Assembly: GCF_013868415.1 (NCBI RefSeq)
Contig: NZ_JACEMT010000041.1
Coordinates: 299,850 to 363,849 of the forward strand
Length of the DNA stretch: 64,000 nucleotides
Direction of reading: 5' to 3'
DNA from: Marinobacterium marinum
GTDB taxonomy: Bacteria > Pseudomonadota > Gammaproteobacteria > Pseudomonadales > Balneatricaceae
Part shown: one piece after another, positions 18,285 to 27,333 of the stretch
Layout of the letters: every line of letters begins with the position of its first letter
Numbering within the stretch: position 1 is the first letter of the stretch
Notes under the pieces: model-generated
Databases searched by the model: none
Seen by the model: the letters and a program-made list of their open reading frames with translations, nothing else
What the model was told of the DNA's origin: nothing
Position numbers and translations under genes: made by a program

Positions 18285-20489
18285 ATGTTCTCACCCCTGA
18301 GTGTTCTGCTGATCATCACCCTGTATATCGGCCTTCTGTTCGGGCTCGCACAATGGGGGGAGCACCGCACCCGCCGGGGGCGCCCGGTCAATTCGGCCAC
18401 CGTCTACGCGCTGTCACTGTGCGTGTATTTCACGACTTGGACATTTTACGGCAGTATCGGCTTCGCAACCCGCTCGGGGCTGCTGTATCTGGGCATTTAT
18501 GTTGGCGCTCTGCTATCCCTGTTTTTTTGGCAATTCACCATCCGGCGCATGATTGCCGTCAAGGAGACCTTTCATATCACCAGCATTGCCGATTTCATAT
18601 CGACACGCTACCGCCGCTCTCAAGGCATCGCCGGCCTGGTGACCCTGATTGCCGTTTTCGGTCTGCTGCCCTACATCAGCCTGCAGCTGGAAGCCGTCAT
18701 ACGGTCGCTGCGCCTGATTACTCACGAAGGGGCAGAACATATTCACTGGAGCACATCCGGGCTGCTCATCACTCTTCTGATGACCCTGTTTACCATCATG
18801 TTTGGCATACGCCGCCTGGACCCTACTGAGCGCCATCAGGGCATGATCCTTGCTCTGGTGGCCGACTGCATCCTCAAATTGCTGGCGTACCTGGCCGTCG
18901 GCCTGTTCATCAGCTACCATTTTTTCGACGGCCCCGGCGATATCTATCGTACGATCCAGCAGAACAACCTGAGCCACCTCATCAGCTTGGGGGGCGACGA
19001 TAGCGGCCTCCACTGGCTCACCCTCATCGTACTGAGTTTTGTCGGCATTCAGCTGTTGCCACGTCAGTTCCACGTCAGCGTGGTGGAAAATGTATCCCCC
19101 GGCCACATGAAACGGGCGCTCTGGGTCTTTCCCCTCTACACCCTGCTCATCGTAATGTTCGTCGTGCCCATCGCGGCAGCCGGCAACCTGCTTAACCTGC
19201 CACTGCACAATGCCGACTTCTTTATGCTCCTTGTACCTCAGGCTCTCGACCAACCCTACCTGACCCTGCTCTCGTTCCTGGGCGGTTTTGCAGCCGCAAG
19301 CGGCATGGTGATTATCACCACCGTGACATTGGCCACCATGGTATCCAACCACTTGTTGCTCCCCATCTGCGAGCGGTTCCAACAACTGGCCTGGATGCGC
19401 ACCTGGCTGCTGCAAATCCGCTGGGTACTGGTAGCCTGCATTCTGTTCGGCAGCCTGCTGCTGGCCCGTCTGCTCAGCGACACCTACATGCTGGTATCGG
19501 TCGGCATGATCTCCTTTGTTGCGGTACTGCAGTTTGCGCCTGCCGCCTTTATTGGCCTGTTCTGGAGCCGCGGCAACAGCCTGGGCGCCATGCTGGGGCT
19601 TCTGATCGGTTTTGCTGTCTGGACCTGGACACTGATCATTCCAGCCTGGGTTGAAGAAGGGTGGCTGGCGATGAGCCTGCTGGAACAAGGCCCTCTGGGC
19701 CTACACTGGTTATCACCTCTGAAACTCTTCGGCAGTGATTGGCCCAAGATTCCTCATGCTGTCTTCTGGTCTCTTCTGCTGAACACACTAGCCTACCTGC
19801 TAGGCTCGTGGTTTTACAATCCACAGAAGCAGGAACGCACCCTGACCACCGAGTTTCTATATACCACGCGTGCGCTGCGCACTCAGGAAAAAGCCCGCCC
19901 GACAGGCCTCAATGCTTATATCGAGCTGGCTCCCAAACTGGTTGAAGCCGAACAGCTGCTGCGCCGCTATCTTGGTGATGAAAAAGCTCAGAACAGCGTC
20001 AACCGAATTGCTGAGGACCTGCAAGTCTATGACAAAAGCCATATCTCGATTGTCGAGCTGATGGAGTTCCACCGCATGCTGGAGCAAACGCTGGCCGGCG
20101 CAATCGGTGCTGCAAGCGCCCATACCGCAATTGAGGACAATATTCGCTACACCGACCGAGAGCGTGCCGACTTGACGGCGTTATACAGCCATATCGTGAG
20201 CGAGCTGCAAAGCTCTCACCGCTTTCACCCTGATCGACCTCAGGAACCTCAGACCCGCGGCCTTGACATGCTCGGTGACCTGCAAAGCCAGATAGAACAG
20301 CTGCAGCTGAAGATTGGCAGACGGGATAATGAAATTGAACAGCTGGAAACCAAACTGGAGTGCCAGTACGAGGAAATTTTCAACTATCGAGTAGAGGCGC
20401 AGCGCTTGCGTCACGAGAACGAAGCGCTGCGCCGGCAGCTTGTCAGCACGGAGGATCCGAATGACACCCCGGCCGAGCCGCATACCTAG
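18285..20489 (+). CDS. Sodium:solute symporter-like membrane protein with STAC domain, no kinase
   Basis: The first ~520 residues form a 13-helix SLC5/SSSF-type transporter fold (start FSPLSVLLIITLYIGLLFG, then WTFYGSIGFATRSGLLYLGI and later LLIGFAVWTWTL). In CbrA-type sensor kinases this fold is followed by a STAC domain, PAS and histidine kinase. Here a STAC domain is evident (LAEAEQLL-like helix near 550, then LAGAIGAASAH at about 602-612), but the protein ends after a coiled coil (about 660-720, repeated IEQLQLKIGRRDNEIEQLE) without DHp or ATPase domains. It may be a transporter or a sensor that signals through a partner kinase. The reading frame shows no sign of decay: 734 residues end at a normal stop two bases from the convergent mscS stop. 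No kinase gene is adjacent. Confidence 0.85.
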   Translation: MFSPLSVLLIITLYIGLLFGLAQWGEHRTRRGRPVNSATVYALSLCVYFTTWTFYGSIGFATRSGLLYLGIYVGALLSLFFWQFTIRRMIAVKETFHITSIADFISTRYRRSQGIAGLVTLIAVFGLLPYISLQLEAVIRSLRLITHEGAEHIHWSTSGLLITLLMTLFTIMFGIRRLDPTERHQGMILALVADCILKLLAYLAVGLFISYHFFDGPGDIYRTIQQNNLSHLISLGGDDSGLHWLTLIVLSFVGIQLLPRQFHVSVVENVSPGHMKRALWVFPLYTLLIVMFVVPIAAAGNLLNLPLHNADFFMLLVPQALDQPYLTLLSFLGGFAAASGMVIITTVTLATMVSNHLLLPICERFQQLAWMRTWLLQIRWVLVACILFGSLLLARLLSDTYMLVSVGMISFVAVLQFAPAAFIGLFWSRGNSLGAMLGLLIGFAVWTWTLIIPAWVEEGWLAMSLLEQGPLGLHWLSPLKLFGSDWPKIPHAVFWSLLLNTLAYLLGSWFYNPQKQERTLTTEFLYTTRALRTQEKARPTGLNAYIELAPKLVEAEQLLRRYLGDEKAQNSVNRIAEDLQVYDKSHISIVELMEFHRMLEQTLAGAIGAASAHTAIEDNIRYTDRERADLTALYSHIVSELQSSHRFHPDRPQEPQTRGLDMLGDLQSQIEQLQLKIGRRDNEIEQLETKLECQYEEIFNYRVEAQRLRHENEALRRQLVSTEDPNDTPAEPHT

Positions 20490-20491
20490 AT

Positions 20492-21310
20492 TCAGCCCTT
20501 GGCGTCTGTATCCGGCTGCTTGTGCACATGCACATCCATCTGCGGGTACGGGATACTGATACCCTGACGATCAAACTCCAGTTTGACCTTCTCGGTGGTA
20601 TCCCAAAGCACAGGCCAGTAATCGCCATTCTTCACCCAGGGACGCACGTTGAAGTTCACACTACTGTCGGCCAGTTCAGCAACTCGAACACTAGGCTCCG
20701 GCTCGGCCAGCACACGCTCATCCTGTTCAAGGATTTCCTGCAGAATACGCTTGGCCTTCAGCAAGTCATCGTTGTAGCCAATGCCAAAAACCATATCGAC
20801 ACGGCGTGTTTCACGCTTGGAGTAGTTCACGATCTTGTCGCTGTAGATTTTACCGTTGGGCAGGATGATTTCACGATTGTCGCCGGTACGAAACACCGAG
20901 TTAAAAATGGTGATACTCTCGACAATACCGCTCACACCTCCGGCCTCGACGAAGTCACCTTCGCGGAACGGACGGAATACGATCAACATGACACCGGCAG
21001 CAAAGTTTTTCAGCGAATCCTGCAGAGACAGGCCAATGGCCAGGCCTGCTGCACCGATCAAGGCAATCAGCGAAGTTGTATCAACACCCAGTTGTCCCAA
21101 CGCAGCGATGACAACAAACAGCAGTAACAATGCGTTCGCAATTGAACTGACAAAATTGACCAGCATGGTGTCCATTTTGGTTTTATGCAGAAGACTCTCA
21201 AGCACCTTCATCAGCAGCTTGACTACCCAACGACCGATCACGAAGATCGCGATTGCCGTGGCAATATTGATCGCCCAGGGCAGAATATATTCTTGAGAGA
21301 AAGACTCCAT
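20492..21310 (-). CDS. mscS: Small-conductance mechanosensitive channel MscS
   Basis: A homoheptameric inner-membrane channel that opens on hypo-osmotic shock. The 272-residue product has three membrane segments: about 12-32, 58-78 and 82-115. The third is the pore helix, with the glycine/alanine-rich pattern GAAGLAIGLSLQDSLKNFAAG. The cytoplasmic beta domain carries RPFREGDFVEAGGVSGIVE and LPNGKIYSDKIVNYS, and the length is close to E. coli MscS (286). GGGGAA lies five bases before ATG. It is monocistronic and convergent with the symporter-STAC gene. Confidence 0.95.
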   Translation of the reverse strand: MESFSQEYILPWAINIATAIAIFVIGRWVVKLLMKVLESLLHKTKMDTMLVNFVSSIANALLLLFVVIAALGQLGVDTTSLIALIGAAGLAIGLSLQDSLKNFAAGVMLIVFRPFREGDFVEAGGVSGIVESITIFNSVFRTGDNREIILPNGKIYSDKIVNYSKRETRRVDMVFGIGYNDDLLKAKRILQEILEQDERVLAEPEPSVRVAELADSSVNFNVRPWVKNGDYWPVLWDTTEKVKLEFDRQGISIPYPQMDVHVHKQPDTDAKG

Positions 21311-21440
21311 GTAAATTCCCCTTTGAGTGTGGAAATAGAAATATCAGTTCGGCTGCCATTCAGATTCGGGACAGCTCCTAAACGATAAAGTGTTTGTGGT
21401 GTAAAATCATGCGTTTGTTGCTTCAGTCGTTGGAATCAGT

Positions 21441-22013
21441 ATGAAAAAAGTTTTATTACTCGGCGCACTCCTCTGCGCCTCCGCCCCGGTCCTGGCCGAG
21501 AAAGGGCATATCTCGGATGATGCCCATGTTTTCTTTCATAGCGGTCCCAGTAACCAGTACCGTATTACCGGGCGCATCAACAGTGGCGAGTCCATCCAAA
21601 TTCTGGGCCGCAATAACGAAACCGAGTACGTCCAGATCCGTACGTCAGGAGGACGCACCGGCTGGCTGCCCGGAGATTTGGTCAGGTCAGGCGACAGCAA
21701 GCTGATCGAGCTGCCCAAACTGGAAGAAGCGTTGGAGCAAAGCCGCACCACTATCAGCGAGCAGGCCGACACCATCGAAAAGCTGAACAGCAGCCTGACT
21801 CAGCTGCAGCAGGAAAGCAGCACCTATACCGATCAGATCCGATCACTGAACACGGAAATCCGCGATCTCCAATCGCAAATCAACAATATGGATCAGAGTA
21901 ATCTGATGCGCTGGCTTACGTATGGCGGTCTTATTGCATTTGGTGGCGTCTTACTGGGCCTGATCGTGCCGCACTTGCCACGCAAGCGAAAACGCAGTGA
22001 CGACTGGTTCTGA
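21441..22013 (+). CDS. Periplasmic SH3-domain protein with C-terminal membrane anchor (TIGR04211/YgiM type)
   Basis: A 190-residue protein with a cleavable signal (MKKVLLLGALLCASAPVLA), a bacterial SH3 domain at about 24-90 (VFFHSGPSNQYRITGRINSG, then GRTGWLPGDLV), a coiled coil at about 95-152, and one C-terminal membrane helix (LMRWLTYGGLIAFGGVLLGL) followed by a basic tail. This is the architecture of the E. coli YgiM group, whose exact function is not established; SH3b domains often bind peptidoglycan. It stands alone, divergent from mscS by 130 bases. Confidence 0.88.
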   Translation: MKKVLLLGALLCASAPVLAEKGHISDDAHVFFHSGPSNQYRITGRINSGESIQILGRNNETEYVQIRTSGGRTGWLPGDLVRSGDSKLIELPKLEEALEQSRTTISEQADTIEKLNSSLTQLQQESSTYTDQIRSLNTEIRDLQSQINNMDQSNLMRWLTYGGLIAFGGVLLGLIVPHLPRKRKRSDDWF

Positions 22014-22065
22014 TTGTCGCCCCTTTCGCCTTGGCTCAGGCATTAAACTGACTGAATATACGGCT

Positions 22066-22099
22066 CCGCCGAAGATCAATATTTCTTAGCCTTCGGCGG
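22066..22099 (-). terminator. Possible hairpin at the end of the 74-residue gene
   Basis: Perfect 9-base arms CCGCCGAAG (22066-22074) and CTTCGGCGG (22091-22099) flank the stop codon of the small gene with a 16-base loop. No T-run follows on either strand, so this is a weak terminator candidate. Confidence 0.3.
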
Positions 22100-22310
22100 C
22101 CCGGAATTCAAGCTCTGCGGGGGTATCAGGGTCGGGTGGCGCAAGCTCGGCATAGCCCTCATCCTGAGCCCAGTATCGACGCCCCTGCTCAACCCTGACT
22201 ACACCGTTGAAACGCTGCTGCAGATACTCCACCGCCTCTTCCAGCGTCTCGATATCACACAGAATAACACCTCCACGGTCGTTATCCGTCGCAAAAATAT
22301 AACTCTTCAA
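22086..22310 (-). CDS. Small uncharacterised protein (74 residues)
   Basis: I do not recognise this family. The predicted product begins KSYIFATDNDRGGVILCDIE and has a mixed alpha-beta pattern: a beta strand, a helix ETLEEAVEYLQQRF, a second strand, then an acidic proline-rich tail. It has no signal or membrane segment. The start is TTG at 22310, with GGTGGAG at a proper distance. It begins 12 bases after the stop of the CBS-GGDEF-EAL gene and is probably translated from the same mRNA, which suggests a functional link with cyclic-di-GMP control, but nothing in the sequence proves it. Confidence 0.6.
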   Translation of the reverse strand: MKSYIFATDNDRGGVILCDIETLEEAVEYLQQRFNGVVRVEQGRRYWAQDEGYAELAPPDPDTPAELEFRAAEG

Positions 22311-22322
22311 CCTTCACTCCAC

Positions 22323-24863
22323 CTACTGCTTCGGTGTATCAATATCATGCCCCCGACCAGCGGCATAACCTTCGACCCAGACTGCCAGCTCGGCCGACGA
22401 CATGGGACGGGCGATATGGTATCCCTGCGCCTGGTCACAGCCAAGTCGTTGCAGCACCTTGAGGTCCTGTTCGGTTTCAACGCCCTCGGCAATCACGTCA
22501 AGCGCCATGGCATGCGCCATATCGATGATGGCCTTGACCAGGCGACCACTGGTTTGTGTTTCATCAAGCTGGCTGATAAAACTACGATCGATTTTGATCA
22601 TGTCTAGTGACATATTCCGAATATAACCCAGACTGGAATAACCGGTACCGAAATCATCAATCGCAACCCGCACGCCCTGCTGCCGGAGACTGACCAATTC
22701 ACGCTCGGTCGCATCGGTACTGTGCATGAAACAGCTTTCGGTCAACTCGACCACCAGTTGCTCGCCTGGCAGTTGATACTGTTCCAGCAATTCCAGCACC
22801 TGACCTGCTACCTGTCCGCGCTGAAATTGACGCGCTGAAAAGTTCACCGACAACTTCAAGAGCAGCCCCCGAGTCGCCCAGGACGCCGCTTCTGCAATTG
22901 CGCGCTCCAGCACCCAGGAACCGACTGCTTCGATCAGGCCAGCATCTTCCGCCACCGGAATAAATACCTCGGGCGACACCTGTCCAAGTTGCGGATTATA
23001 CCAGCGTAGCAAGGCCTCGACGCCCAACAGATCGCCACTGTCGATGGCCACTTGCGGCTGATACACCAGGCTGAACTCTTGGTTGTCCAGCGCCTGATGC
23101 AACAGACCGGCCAAACGGTATCGACTCAGCGTGGCTCCGTGCTGCTCCGGCGTAAAAAAGCAGATCGTATTACGCCCCTGCTCTTTCGAATGCTGCAGGG
23201 CAATCTCGGCACAACGGATCAAAGCCTCTCCCGAATCAGCATCGATTGGCGCCATCGCGACTCCCATACTGACCAGTACCCAAACCTCCTCTCGCCCCAG
23301 CCAAAAGGGTACGGCCAATGCACACGTCAACTCATCCAGAAAGTCCGTCAACCTTGACTCATCACTCGTATCAGTCAGAATGATATAGAACTCGTCACCC
23401 GCAGGGCGTGCCGCAGTGCCACGCCCCGCCAACACGGTCTCAATCCGTGTTGCCATCTGCTCCAGCAGCCGATCACCGCCACTGTGACCGAAGCGGTCGT
23501 TGATCTGTTTGAACAGATCGATATCCAATGCCAGCAGTGCCATCACCTGTTGCTGTTCGCGGCAATAGTTGTACGCCAGGCGCAAGCGGTCCTCGAACAG
23601 GCGACGATTGGCCAGGCCGGTCAGCGGATCAAACCAGGACAGCTGTTGCATCTGCGCCTGAGAGCGCTTCATCTCGGTCAGGTCATGAAAAATGGCCGCA
23701 TACTGGCACACCTCTCCATGATCATCCTTGATCGCCGTGATACTGAGCCATTCAGGGTAAACCGTGCCGTCCTTGCGCCGATTCCAGATCTCGCCCTGCC
23801 AGCACCCTTCCAGCGCCAACACGCTCCAAAGCAGCTGATAAAACCGGGTATCATGCAGGCCTGAGCTGAGCATGCTCGGCTTATTACCAACCGCTTCGGC
23901 AGTGCTATAGCCAGTGATGGCGGTGAAAGCAGGGTTCACGCTCAGAATGCGCCCTCTCGCATCGGTTATCACAACCCCCTCTCGCGAGGCATTCACTACC
24001 CGCTCGATCAGCTTAAGGTTATGCCGCGACTGTTCTAGTGCACTGCTCTGGTCGTTCAACAAGGCACGTAGACGATAGCTGTAATCCCGCTCGACGCTGC
24101 GCAAGATGTCAGCATACGAGGCCAGGCCAATCACCCGGCCCGCCTGATCCCTGACTCCGATATGACGAAACCTGTGCCGCCTGAACCAGCGCCGCACCTC
24201 AAACAGACTCATGTCATCCTCGACCGCAATCAGCTCAGGCAAACCCAGCGACTTCAAGGACACATCATGATCGGTTTCCTCTGTCAGCACCCGCACGACA
24301 TCCGTTTCCGTCATGATGCGCCACCCCCTCGCCTCATCTCCCACCAGCACGGCCGAATAGTTGGCGTCATACATGCGCTCCAGGGCATGCCGAAAGGTAC
24401 AGGATTCAGACAGTCTCACGACGTCAAAATGTGTTACCGAGCGCAGCAGGCGAGGAAACAGATCATGTTCCAGACCCTGATGGGTCACCACATCACTTTG
24501 ACTGACGATGCCCAGACACCGCCCCGAGCCTTCAAATACCAACGCATGCGTCGCCCTCATGCCGGTCAGTTCAAAGCCCAGCTCGTCCAGTTCCAGATCG
24601 CCACTTACATGCGGCAGGGCTCGTGGCATCTGGCGCGTCACCAGCCCCTCTCCGGCCTGGGTCAGTACCATACCCATGATCTGCCGACGGGTGATAATAC
24701 CCAGCACCTGCCCCTGCTCCTTCACCAGCACCGACCCCACATGGTGCTGGATCATCAGTTCAATAGCGCAAGACAGGGACGTGCCCGGCTCGACACTGAT
24801 CAGGCTGGACTGGCAGATATCTGCAACTTTAAGTGCTGTTTGTTGCCTTGGAGTATTATTCAT
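22323..24863 (-). CDS. Cyclic-di-GMP regulator with four CBS motifs, PAS, GGDEF and EAL domains
   Basis: An 846-residue cytoplasmic protein expected to make or, more likely, degrade c-di-GMP in response to a nucleotide bound by its CBS modules. Domains in order: two CBS pairs (about 8-130 and 140-265), a PAS domain (about 285-400; VVITDARGRILSVNPAFTAI), GGDEF (about 410-570) and EAL (about 590-835). The GGDEF signature reads AGDEF and the RxxD product-inhibition site is not present. The EAL domain keeps EALLRW, the IDDFGTGYSSLG loop and KIDRSFI, so phosphodiesterase activity is likely. No membrane segment is present. It is followed by the 74-residue gene and diverges from ptsP by about 140 bases. 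Confidence 0.93.
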   Translation of the reverse strand: MNNTPRQQTALKVADICQSSLISVEPGTSLSCAIELMIQHHVGSVLVKEQGQVLGIITRRQIMGMVLTQAGEGLVTRQMPRALPHVSGDLELDELGFELTGMRATHALVFEGSGRCLGIVSQSDVVTHQGLEHDLFPRLLRSVTHFDVVRLSESCTFRHALERMYDANYSAVLVGDEARGWRIMTETDVVRVLTEETDHDVSLKSLGLPELIAVEDDMSLFEVRRWFRRHRFRHIGVRDQAGRVIGLASYADILRSVERDYSYRLRALLNDQSSALEQSRHNLKLIERVVNASREGVVITDARGRILSVNPAFTAITGYSTAEAVGNKPSMLSSGLHDTRFYQLLWSVLALEGCWQGEIWNRRKDGTVYPEWLSITAIKDDHGEVCQYAAIFHDLTEMKRSQAQMQQLSWFDPLTGLANRRLFEDRLRLAYNYCREQQQVMALLALDIDLFKQINDRFGHSGGDRLLEQMATRIETVLAGRGTAARPAGDEFYIILTDTSDESRLTDFLDELTCALAVPFWLGREEVWVLVSMGVAMAPIDADSGEALIRCAEIALQHSKEQGRNTICFFTPEQHGATLSRYRLAGLLHQALDNQEFSLVYQPQVAIDSGDLLGVEALLRWYNPQLGQVSPEVFIPVAEDAGLIEAVGSWVLERAIAEAASWATRGLLLKLSVNFSARQFQRGQVAGQVLELLEQYQLPGEQLVVELTESCFMHSTDATERELVSLRQQGVRVAIDDFGTGYSSLGYIRNMSLDMIKIDRSFISQLDETQTSGRLVKAIIDMAHAMALDVIAEGVETEQDLKVLQRLGCDQAQGYHIARPMSSAELAVWVEGYAAGRGHDIDTPKQ

Positions 24864-25006
24864 GCTGGCAGATTAGCATAACTGTCCCGGCTTCCAGGTG
24901 GATCAGGGTCAGCCAATGGTAAGATTACTGCAATAGAGGCATTGCCCTGCTGCTGCCAGTGTGCCAGCATCAGGCATTACACCCCGCTCAACTCGGAACC
25001 ACAGTC

Positions 25007-27313
25007 ATGCATCAATCACCCCTCAACGCTTTGACATCCATTGTTGAACAGATTGCCCGCACCGGCGACCCCAAGGCAGTCATGAGCAATATCGTTCAGA
25101 GTTTGCGGGAATTGATGCAGGTCGACGTATGCAGCCTCTATCTGTGTACGCCTGACTTTAAGCATCTGATTCTGGCCGCCACCGAGGGTCTCTCACCACG
25201 CGCTGTCGGTAAGGCCAAGTTGAAACTGGATGAAGGCCTGGTCGGCCATATTGCTTCCTCACTCAGCACCCTGAACCTGGGCAATGCGCCGGCCGATGAC
25301 CGTTTTGTCTTCATCCCCGAAACCCATGAAATGCCCTATTACCGTTTCCTGGGCGTGCCGCTGCTGCATCTGCGCAAATTGATCGGCGTGCTGGTCATTC
25401 AGGGGAAAGAACGCCAGCCTTTCCCGCAGGAAGCGGAAGCCTTCCTGATCACCGTAGCGTCCCAACTGGCCGGCACTCTGGCCCAGCTGCAAAGCAAGGG
25501 TGAGTGGTACAAAAAACGCAATCCTCGCCAGGGCTACCGCCGCTTCCCCGGCCTCAAGGGTGCACCCGGACTGGGTATGGGGAAATTGCGTCTGGTCCGC
25601 CCTCACCTGTCGCTGGACCAGGTAAAAGCAGCCTGCACTTCCGAAGCGGAAGCCGAAAAAAACGCCATCTCCGAAGCGCTAGCCGCTGTCAGCGAAGAGC
25701 TGGAATCGGGGTCTGGTCACCTGGGGCAACACTTGCCCAGCGACCTCAACGCCCTGTTCAACGTCTATCAAATGATGCTGCAAAGTCCTGAACTGAGCCA
25801 GCAGATTTTGGCGCGCATCGACGCTGGGGACAACGCTCCCTGGGCACTGAAGCAAACCATTGATGCCATGGCGGAACAGTTCCTGCAGGCCGATGATCCT
25901 TACCTGAAAGCACGAGCGGAAGATATCTGCAATATCGGCCAGCGTATCCTGAATCAGCTTCTGTCCCGCGAGCGCCCCTCCACGGAAGCGCCGGACGAAG
26001 CCCTGATTCTGACCGGCGAACTGATCAGCATTGCCGATCTGGCCGAGTTCCCACTGCACCAGATTCACGGCATCATCTGTACTCAGGGCTCAACCCTGTC
26101 ACACACTGCCATTCTTGCCAACGCACTGGGTATCCCTGCCGTGATGGGGGTCGAACAGTTTGAGCCCGAACAACACAAGGGAGCCACTCTGATCGCCGAT
26201 GGCCACCGTGCCGAATGCGTCCTGAACCCGCCGGCCGCACTGTTGGCTGAATATCAGCGCATGATTGATGACGAGCAACGTTTCATGCAGGGCCTGGAGC
26301 GCCTGCGCAACCAGCCGGCCATCACCCGTGACGGCTTCACCGTCAGCCTGCTGACCAACACAGGTCTGCTCGCCGATGCAACCCCCGGCCTGTTGCGTGG
26401 AGCCGAAGGCGTGGGGCTGTATCGCTCCGAAATTCCCTTCATGATCCACGAAAACTTTCCGACCGAACAGGAACAATACACCTTGTACCGCAAGGTCCTG
26501 CAAGCCTATGCGCCACGCCCGGTCAACATGCGTACTCTGGATATCGGGGGCGACAAGCAACTGCCATATTTCGATATCAGTGAAACCAACCCCTATTTGG
26601 GCTGGCGCGGTATTCGCTTCAGCCTGGACAACGCTCAGTTACTGATCAGCCAGGTGCGCGCCATGCTGAGGGCCGATATCGAGCATGGCAACCTGCGCCT
26701 GCTGGTCCCCATGATCAGCCGCATAGACGAAATACAAAGTTTCCGTCGCTACGTGGAAAAGGCCGTGGATGCACTGAACCGTGAAGGCCATGAAGTCCGC
26801 ATGCCTGCAATCGGTATGATGATCGAGGTACCCTCAGCCATGCTGTTGCTGCCGCGACTGACCCCCTATATCGACTTTGTCTCCATCGGCTCCAACGACC
26901 TGACCCAATACCTGTTGGCCGTTGATCGCAACAACCCGCGTGTTTCAGGCCTGTTCGACCATCTGCACCCGGCCGTTCTGGTTGCCTTGGAACAGATCCA
27001 TCGGCAGTGCGAAGCGCTTGGATTGCCGGTCTCACTCTGTGGCGAAATGGCCTCGGACCCGGCGGCTGTCCTGTTGCTGGTCGCCATGGGGTACCGCTGC
27101 CTGAGCCTGAGTGCCTACAACATTCCGCGAATCAAGCTGCTGATCCGCTCCATCAACCGGGAAACACTGCTATCGCTGCTGGAACAAACCCGCCAGTGCA
27201 ACAGTGAAACGGAAGTACGTGCTCTGCTGGCACCGGTACTGGCAGAGGCAGGCTGGGGACGGGACAGCCGCCCCAGCCTGCCGGGTGACACGGCTTCCGG
27301 GGCGACTCACTGA
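25007..27313 (+). CDS. ptsP: Nitrogen-PTS enzyme I (phosphoenolpyruvate-protein phosphotransferase PtsP)
   Basis: EI-Ntr takes phosphate from PEP and passes it to NPr and EIIA-Ntr, linking nitrogen status to potassium uptake and stress control. The 768-residue product has an N-terminal GAF domain (about 10-160), a linker, and the enzyme I body with the phosphorylated histidine in GSTLSHTAILANALGIPAVM, then RTLDIGGDKQLPYF, and the PEP-site signatures near GMMIEVPSAMLL and SIGSNDLTQYLLAVDRNN. Length is near that of E. coli PtsP (748). ATG at 25007 is used because similarity starts there. The frequent upstream neighbour rppH is absent, so it is monocistronic here. It converges with rimK, with stops 20 bases apart. 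Confidence 0.95.
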   Translation: MHQSPLNALTSIVEQIARTGDPKAVMSNIVQSLRELMQVDVCSLYLCTPDFKHLILAATEGLSPRAVGKAKLKLDEGLVGHIASSLSTLNLGNAPADDRFVFIPETHEMPYYRFLGVPLLHLRKLIGVLVIQGKERQPFPQEAEAFLITVASQLAGTLAQLQSKGEWYKKRNPRQGYRRFPGLKGAPGLGMGKLRLVRPHLSLDQVKAACTSEAEAEKNAISEALAAVSEELESGSGHLGQHLPSDLNALFNVYQMMLQSPELSQQILARIDAGDNAPWALKQTIDAMAEQFLQADDPYLKARAEDICNIGQRILNQLLSRERPSTEAPDEALILTGELISIADLAEFPLHQIHGIICTQGSTLSHTAILANALGIPAVMGVEQFEPEQHKGATLIADGHRAECVLNPPAALLAEYQRMIDDEQRFMQGLERLRNQPAITRDGFTVSLLTNTGLLADATPGLLRGAEGVGLYRSEIPFMIHENFPTEQEQYTLYRKVLQAYAPRPVNMRTLDIGGDKQLPYFDISETNPYLGWRGIRFSLDNAQLLISQVRAMLRADIEHGNLRLLVPMISRIDEIQSFRRYVEKAVDALNREGHEVRMPAIGMMIEVPSAMLLLPRLTPYIDFVSIGSNDLTQYLLAVDRNNPRVSGLFDHLHPAVLVALEQIHRQCEALGLPVSLCGEMASDPAAVLLLVAMGYRCLSLSAYNIPRIKLLIRSINRETLLSLLEQTRQCNSETEVRALLAPVLAEAGWGRDSRPSLPGDTASGATH

Positions 27314-27333
27314 ATGCCCCCTAGCACGCAGGC

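Noticed and set aside
18513..19688. Open frame of about 390 codons on the minus strand
   Set aside because: Antisense to the symporter-STAC gene, very rich in His and Gln with no membrane or domain pattern.
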